Shown: positions 59,430 through 64,000 of the stretch, piece after piece
Numbering within the stretch: the first letter of the stretch is position 1
Layout of the letters: each line of letters begins with the position of its first letter
DNA from: Methylobacterium oryzae
GTDB lineage: Bacteria; Pseudomonadota; Alphaproteobacteria; Rhizobiales; Beijerinckiaceae
Reading direction: 5' to 3'
Assembly: GCF_021398735.1 (NCBI RefSeq)
Contig: NZ_CP090349.1
Coordinates: 4,669,001 to 4,733,000, forward strand
Length of the DNA stretch: 64,000 bases
Made by a program: the position numbers and the translations under genes
Notes under the pieces: generated by a model
Databases searched by the model: none
Told to the model about the DNA's origin: nothing
The model's input: only the letters and a program-made list of their open reading frames with translations

Positions 59430-59467
59430 CGCCGGCTCCTCGGGTGCGGATACGTCATCGCGCGACG

Positions 59468-61114
59468 CTACCAGTTCCGGAAGCGGGCGGGCGGCTCGTA
59501 GAGCCCGCCGGACCAGTGCACGAGATCCTTGATCGACTTCGCGGCGAGCAGTGCGCGGTCGGCGTCGAGCGGCTCGATGCCCAGATCCTCCGGGCGTCGG
59601 ATGACGCCCCGGGCGCGCAGCTCCTCGACCTTCGCCCGGTCTCGACCGCGACCGACCTCGGTGTAGCCGGCCACGCCCCGGATCGCCTGCTCGCGCTCGT
59701 CGGCGTCGCGGCAGAGCAGGAGGTTGGCGATGCCTTCCTCGGTGACGATGTGAGTGACGTCGTCCGCATAGATCATGACCGGCGCCAGCTCGAGGCCGAT
59801 CTTTTTGGCCAGTTCGAGGGCGTCGAGCTTCTCCACGAAGGTCGGCACCAGCTTGTCGCCGAAGGTCTCGACGAGCTGCACGACGAGCTTGCGCCCGCGC
59901 ATCAGTGCCGGATCGCCGACGATCTGGCCCTCGCGGCCGGCCTTCATCCAGGCGTCGGAGGGGTGGCGTCGTCCGTGCGGGTCCGACCCCATGTTGGGCG
60001 CCCCGCCGAAGCCCGCCACCCGCGACTGGGTGATGGTCGAGGAATGGCCCATCAGGTCGATCTGCAGGGTCGCGCCGATGAACATGTCGCAGGCGTAGAG
60101 GCCGGCGGTCTGGCAGAAGGCCCGGTTCGAGCGCAGGCTCCCGTCGGCGCCGGTGAAGAAGACGTCCGGCCGCTCGCGGATGTAGCGGTCCATCCCGACC
60201 TCGGAGCCGAAGCAGTGAACCTGCTTGACCCATCCGGACTCGATCGCCGGGATCAGGGTCGGGTGCGGATTCAGCGCCCAGTGCGTGGCGATCTTGCCCT
60301 TGAGGCCGAGCTTCTCGCCGTAGGTCGGCAGCAGCAGCTCGATCGCGGCCGTGCCGAACCCGATGCCGTGGTTGAGCCGCTTGATGCCGTACTCCGCGTA
60401 GATGCCCTTGATCGCCATCATGGCGATCAGGATCTGCGTCTCGGTCATCGCCGCCGGGTCGCGGGTGAAGAGCGGCTCCACGTAGAAGGGCCTGTCGGCC
60501 TCGACCACGAAGTCGATCCGGTCGCCCGGGATGTCGACTCGCGGGACCGCGTCGACGATCTCGTTGACCTGCGCGACCACGACGCCGTTCTTGAAGGCGG
60601 TCGCCTCCACGACGGTCGGCGTGTCCTCGGTGTTCGGCCCCGTATACAGGTTGCCGTTCCGGTCGGCCGAGACGCCGGCGATCAGCGCCACGTTGGGCGT
60701 CAGGTCGACGAAGTAGCGGGCGAACAGCTCCAGGTAGGTGTGCACCGCCCCGAGCTCGATCTGGCCGCCGTAGAGCATCTTGGCGATGCGGGCGCCCTGC
60801 GGGCCCGAATACGAGTAGTCGAGCCGCTTCGCGATCCCGGTCTCGAACACGTCGAGGTGCTCGGGCAGCACGATTCCCGACTGGACCATGTGCAGGTCGT
60901 GGACCTTCCCGGGATCGCAGGCGCTCAGGCCGCGGGCGAGGCAGTCGGCCTGCTTCTGGTTGTCGCCCTCGAGGCAGACACGGTCGCCGGGCCGCAGGAT
61001 GGCCTCCAGGAGGTCGACCACGGCTCCGGCCGGCACGACCTTGCCGTCCGCATGGGCGCGCCCCGCCGCGATCCGCGCGTCGCGCGCCTGCCTCTCACCG
61101 CGCCACTCGCCCAT
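59468..61114 (-). CDS. mdcA: Malonate decarboxylase alpha subunit (acetyl-S-ACP:malonate ACP transferase)
   Basis: The 548-aa CoA-transferase-like subunit exchanges the acetyl group on MdcC for malonate. Signatures include GDRVCLEGDNQKQADCLARG, YTGPNTEDTPTVVEATAF, GIGFGTAAIELLLPTYGE and the C-terminal GGLYEPPARFRNW. The start at 61114 (MGEWRGERQAR) has GGGAG at 7 bases and fits the family length (about 550); an ATG at 61210 lies in the promoter region. It is first in the minus-strand operon mdcA-C-D-E-G-H and divergent from madLM. Confidence 0.95.
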   Translation of the reverse strand: MGEWRGERQARDARIAAGRAHADGKVVPAGAVVDLLEAILRPGDRVCLEGDNQKQADCLARGLSACDPGKVHDLHMVQSGIVLPEHLDVFETGIAKRLDYSYSGPQGARIAKMLYGGQIELGAVHTYLELFARYFVDLTPNVALIAGVSADRNGNLYTGPNTEDTPTVVEATAFKNGVVVAQVNEIVDAVPRVDIPGDRIDFVVEADRPFYVEPLFTRDPAAMTETQILIAMMAIKGIYAEYGIKRLNHGIGFGTAAIELLLPTYGEKLGLKGKIATHWALNPHPTLIPAIESGWVKQVHCFGSEVGMDRYIRERPDVFFTGADGSLRSNRAFCQTAGLYACDMFIGATLQIDLMGHSSTITQSRVAGFGGAPNMGSDPHGRRHPSDAWMKAGREGQIVGDPALMRGRKLVVQLVETFGDKLVPTFVEKLDALELAKKIGLELAPVMIYADDVTHIVTEEGIANLLLCRDADEREQAIRGVAGYTEVGRGRDRAKVEELRARGVIRRPEDLGIEPLDADRALLAAKSIKDLVHWSGGLYEPPARFRNW

Positions 61115-61341
61115 CCGCGTGCTCCCACCGGTGTACCGAACGTCATATAGCGGGCGCTCTGGTATTCTCAAACCCTTCTCTATCACAGTTTCGTATACGG
61201 GATTGCGCACCTGTCAATATCTTGCATACTTTCACCAACGGCCCCCGAGGCCGATCCGGGAGGGCAACGCGCTATGTCGCACGCGTCCATACGGCCGTCG
61301 GATGCGGCCGGAAGAGCCGCTTCCTGGAAGGGGCAACGCCG
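61115..61341. promoter_or_regulatory. Divergent mdcA/madL promoter region with candidate GntR operator
   Basis: Position 61192-61199 holds the palindrome CGTATACG, in the context TTTCGTATACGGGAT. The MdcY repressor of Acinetobacter is reported to bind ATTGTATACAAT, whose GTATAC centre is identical. A looser GGTGTACC-type element lies at 61129-61138 near the mdcA start. The GntR gene downstream of madM is the likely regulator, so a single site may control both operons. This is an inference from pattern only. Confidence 0.55.
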
Positions 61342-61773
61342 ATGATCGTCCTCGGTGTCGCCCTGCTCGCCGCCTGCACGCTGGTCGGCGTGTATCTCGG
61401 CGATCTCCTCGGCCTGGCCCTCGGCGTGAAGGCCAATGTCGGCGGCGTCGGCATCGCCATGATCCTGCTCATCGCCGCGCGCCTGTGGCTGTCCCGCCGG
61501 GGCCGCCTGACGAAGGGCGTTCAGTTCGGCGTCGAGTTCTGGGCGGGGATGTACATCCCGATCGTGGTCGCCATGGCGGCCCAGCAGAACGTCGTCGCCG
61601 CCGTGAGCGGCGGCCCGATCGTGCTGATCGCCGCGACCGGCTCCCTGGTCCTGTGCTTCGGCGCGGTCGCCCTGCTGAGCCGGATCGGCCGGCGCGATCC
61701 CGGCGGCGGCCCCGTCGAGCACGGCGGATCCGTGATCGACGGCGACGCCGACCCCATCGCCAGGAAGGGATGA
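61342..61773 (+). CDS. madL: Malonate transporter subunit MadL
   Basis: The 143-aa membrane protein has four helices and the MadL features GVYLGDLLGLALGVKANVGG and FWAGMYIPIVVAMAAQQNVV. It forms the two-component malonate:Na+ or H+ symporter with MadM. The start at 61342 follows GGAAGGGG at about 8 bases; the upstream in-frame ATG at 61222 lies in the promoter. It ends within the start region of madM, so they are co-translated. Confidence 0.93.
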   Translation: MIVLGVALLAACTLVGVYLGDLLGLALGVKANVGGVGIAMILLIAARLWLSRRGRLTKGVQFGVEFWAGMYIPIVVAMAAQQNVVAAVSGGPIVLIAATGSLVLCFGAVALLSRIGRRDPGGGPVEHGGSVIDGDADPIARKG

Positions 61774-61778
61774 TCGCC

Positions 61779-62555
61779 ATGGGACCCGACATCTGGCACG
61801 GCATCGAGCACGTCTTCGTCGAGCAGAGCCTCGTGGCCGCCTTCGCGGTGGTCGGCGCGCTGATCCTGGTCTCGAACTTCGCCGCCAAGCACCTGACCAA
61901 CGGCCGGGTCCACGGCTCCGCGATCGCGATCGTGCTCGGTCTGGTGCTCGCCTATGTCGGCGGGCTCTACACGGGCGGGAAGAAGGGCCTCGCCGACATC
62001 CCGGCGCTCGCCGGGATCGGCCTCATGGGCGGGGCGATGCTGCGCGACTTCGCCATCGTCGCCACCGCCTTCGAGGTGGACGTGATCGAGGCGCGGCGCG
62101 CGGGCCTGCTGGGTGTCCTGGCGCTGGCGCTGGGCACGATCCTGCCGTTCATCGTCGGCACCCTGACCGCCGTGGCTTTCGGCTATCACGACGCGGTCTC
62201 GATCACGACGATCGGCGCCGGGGCGATCACCTACATCGTCGGGCCCGTCACCGGCGCGGCGATCGGCGCGGATTCCACCGTGATGGCGCTGTCCATCGCC
62301 ACCGGAGTGACCAAGGCGGTGATGGTGATGGTCGGAACGCCCCTGGTCGCCCGGCTGATCGGCCTCGACAACCCGCGCTCGGCCATGGCGTATGGCGGCC
62401 TGATGGGTACGGTCAGCGGAGTCGCCGGGGGCCTCGCGGCGACGGATCCGAAGCTCGTCCCCTACGGCGCACTGACGGCGACGTTCCACACCGGCATCGG
62501 TTGCCTCGTCGGACCGTCGATCCTGTTCCTGACGGTGCGGGCCCTGGTCGGCTGA
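61779..62555 (+). CDS. madM: Malonate transporter subunit MadM
   Basis: The 258-aa membrane protein has about seven to eight helices, with SNFAAKHLTNGRVHGSAIAI, AGIGLMGGAMLRDFAIVATA and IGADSTVMALSIATGVTKAVM, as in the larger MadM/MdcM subunit. Start choice: an ATG at 61770 overlaps the madL stop but touches its own ribosome binding site; ATG 61779 gives AGGAAGGG a normal spacing. The pair imports the malonate consumed by the divergent decarboxylase operon. Confidence 0.93.
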   Translation: MGPDIWHGIEHVFVEQSLVAAFAVVGALILVSNFAAKHLTNGRVHGSAIAIVLGLVLAYVGGLYTGGKKGLADIPALAGIGLMGGAMLRDFAIVATAFEVDVIEARRAGLLGVLALALGTILPFIVGTLTAVAFGYHDAVSITTIGAGAITYIVGPVTGAAIGADSTVMALSIATGVTKAVMVMVGTPLVARLIGLDNPRSAMAYGGLMGTVSGVAGGLAATDPKLVPYGALTATFHTGIGCLVGPSILFLTVRALVG

Positions 62556-62677
62556 CGCGTCGGCTCACCGGCTTCCCGGCCGAACAGCGGATCCGCACGC
62601 GCGGATTAGGGTATGGTCCCGCATCGTCTTCCCGAGGACGGGCAGGCGCCGCTCAGGGGACGATCGAGGAACGGCGG

Positions 62678-63346
62678 ATGCACGGCGACTTCCAGAAGAT
62701 CGACAGCGGGCTGCTCTCGGACCGGATCCGCGACGCGCTCACCGACGCCATCGCGTCGGGGACGATCGCGGCCGGTACGGCCCTCGACGAGCAGAACCTC
62801 GCCGATCGCTACGGCGCATCGCGCACGCCCGTCCGTGAGGCGCTGCGCCAGCTCGCGGCCTCGGGCCTCGTGGAGATCCGGCCCCGGCGGGGCGTGGTGG
62901 TGGCGCGCCTGACGCCGCAGCGGATCGCCGACATGTTCGAGACGACCGCCGAGATCGAGGCGATGTGCGCCCGGCTGGCCACCTACCGGATGACGCCCCT
63001 CGAGCGCGGGGAGCTGATGGAGCTCCACGAGGAATCCGCCAAGGCGGTCGAGGCGGGCGACGTCGACGCCTACGACCGATTCAACCGCGCCTTCCACGAG
63101 GCACTCTACACGGCGACGCACAACGGCTTCATGGCCGAGCAGGCCCTGGCGATCCGCGAGCGGCTGGCCGCGTTCCGGCGCACGCAGCTCCGCCACGCCG
63201 ACCGGATCCGCCGCTCGCGGGAGGAGCACGGCGAGATCCTGTCGGCCATCGCAGAGGGGGACGGCGAGACGGCCGCCCGTCGCATGCGCGCCCACATGCT
63301 CAGGGCCGCGGCGGCGCTGGGGCGCTACATCGCCGAGACGGAGTGA
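62678..63346 (+). CDS. GntR-family (FCD) transcriptional regulator of malonate genes
   Basis: The 222-aa regulator has an N-terminal winged helix (LLSDRIRDALTDAIASGTI ... YGASRTPVREALRQLAASGLV) and a C-terminal FCD ligand domain (about 80-215, with conserved D/H metal residues, for example RFNRAFHEALY and REEHGEIL). It belongs with the FadR/MdcY group. Next to madLM and opposite mdc, it probably represses both and is relieved by malonate or malonyl-CoA. A GAGGA ribosome binding site lies 7 bases before ATG 62678. A LysR-type MdcR, used by other bacteria, is not present in the window. Confidence 0.9.
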   Translation: MHGDFQKIDSGLLSDRIRDALTDAIASGTIAAGTALDEQNLADRYGASRTPVREALRQLAASGLVEIRPRRGVVVARLTPQRIADMFETTAEIEAMCARLATYRMTPLERGELMELHEESAKAVEAGDVDAYDRFNRAFHEALYTATHNGFMAEQALAIRERLAAFRRTQLRHADRIRRSREEHGEILSAIAEGDGETAARRMRAHMLRAAAALGRYIAETE

Positions 63347-63361
63347 CGGGCCGGCGCGGGT

Positions 63362-64000
63362 TCAGAGCCGCGCGACGGCGTCGCGCACCGTGGACCGGTA
63401 GGGCGTCGTCGGCCTGCCGATCAGCGCGCTCAGCTGACGCGTGTCGTCGTTGAGGGCGCCGCGGGCCGCGGCCGCGTCCGAGTCGGCGAGCAGCGCCGCG
63501 AAGTCCGCCGGCATCCCGGCGCCGACCAGCGCCGCGCGGTATTCGGCCTGCGGCAGATCGCGGTACGTGACCGGCTTGCCGGCGGCCGCAGCGATCGCCG
63601 CGGCGAACTCGGTCAGCGTGTAGGCCTCGTCGCCCGCCAGCTCGTAGACGCGGCCGCCCTGCCCGTCGCCGGTGAGAACCGCCGCCGCCGCCGCGGCGTA
63701 ATCCGCCCGCGCCGCCGAAGCGATCCGCGCGTCGCCCGCGCAGCCGAGGACGGCCCCATGGGCGAGCGCCGGCGCGATGCCGGCGGCGTAGTTCTCCGTG
63801 TACCAGCCGTTGCGCAACACCACGAACGGCACGCCGGAGGCTTCGAGCAGATGCTCGGTCCGACGATGCTCCTCGGCCAGGGCGAGGGCCGACGTGTCGG
63901 CGCGCAAAACACTCGTGTAAGCGATCAGGCCGGCACCGACCCGCTTGGCGCTGTCGATGACGTTGCGATGCTGCGCCACGCGCCGGCCGATCTCGCTGGA
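63362..64000 (-). CDS. NAD(P)H-binding oxidoreductase, QorB/NmrA-like (cut by window edge)
   Basis: The frame continues to the right edge (SSEIGRRVAQHRN reads into the border), so the N-terminus with the dinucleotide-binding GxxGxxG loop is missing. Visible parts are RVGAGLIAYTSVLRADTS, VPFVVLRNGWYTENYA and YELAGDEAYTLTEFAAAIA, typical of QorB-like NADPH:quinone oxidoreductases of the atypical short-chain dehydrogenase family. It converges on the GntR regulator 15 bp away and is probably unrelated to malonate use. Confidence 0.87.
   Translation of the reverse strand, partial: SSEIGRRVAQHRNVIDSAKRVGAGLIAYTSVLRADTSALALAEEHRRTEHLLEASGVPFVVLRNGWYTENYAAGIAPALAHGAVLGCAGDARIASAARADYAAAAAAVLTGDGQGGRVYELAGDEAYTLTEFAAAIAAAAGKPVTYRDLPQAEYRAALVGAGMPADFAALLADSDAAAARGALNDDTRQLSALIGRPTTPYRSTVRDAVARL

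Overview
The window is about 70% G+C, densely packed and almost free of mobile DNA. Gene content and style (KdpFABC with a split KdpD/KdpE, a biotin-independent malonate decarboxylase, HWE-type kinases, PAS chemoreceptors, amino acid:carrier-protein ligase, and a short inverted repeat of a type common in alphaproteobacterial genomes) point to an alphaproteobacterium of the order Hyphomicrobiales, most likely Methylobacterium or a close relative. The genus is an inference. No rRNA, tRNA, CRISPR, IS or prophage genes were seen.

Layout. 1-4.6 kb (minus strand): signalling operon of a PAS/GAF hybrid histidine kinase, a lone receiver and a receiver-adenylate cyclase, followed by a gene cut by the left edge. 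4.9-15.1 kb (plus): small proteins, then the potassium system kdpF-A-B-C, kdpD, kdpE and a PtsN-like EIIA protein, with unannotated-size micro-ORFs around kdpF and between kdpA and kdpB. 15.1-21.0 kb: purine oxidation, with an NCS2 permease and a two-gene molybdenum hydroxylase on the minus strand and a divergent urate oxidase. 21.4-27.7 kb: sensory genes, with a soluble PAS-PAS chemoreceptor, an HWE histidine kinase, a membrane chemoreceptor and an orphan periplasmic sugar-type binding protein. 27.9-30.4 kb: a cyanide-insensitive-type bd quinol oxidase.

30.4-40.2 kb (minus): the most unusual block. Seven genes joined by 4-11 bp overlaps or gaps of under 10 bp encode an acyl carrier protein, an acyl-CoA dehydrogenase-like flavoprotein, an amino acid:carrier-protein ligase (a seryl-tRNA synthetase relative), a DUF1839 protein, a GH2 beta-mannosidase-like enzyme, a double alpha/beta hydrolase with replaced nucleophiles and an exported clan GH-A glycosidase. 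A further esterase gene follows. The arrangement suggests that an amino acid is loaded on a dedicated carrier protein, oxidised there, and used in glycoconjugate chemistry.

40.6-55.7 kb: exopolysaccharide cluster with an acyltransferase, five glycosyltransferases, a Wzc-type kinase, a Wzx flippase and a Wzy-type polymerase, then an aldehyde dehydrogenase and gmd on the opposite strand. 55.9-63.3 kb: malonate use, with mdcA-C-D-E-G-H on the minus strand, divergent madL-madM transporter genes and a GntR regulator. mdcB is not in its usual place. The right edge cuts an NAD(P)-binding oxidoreductase gene.

The modules are otherwise independent. The ACP/glycosidase operon and the exopolysaccharide cluster diverge from a shared 384 bp AT-rich intergenic region, which is the best hint that they are functionally linked.
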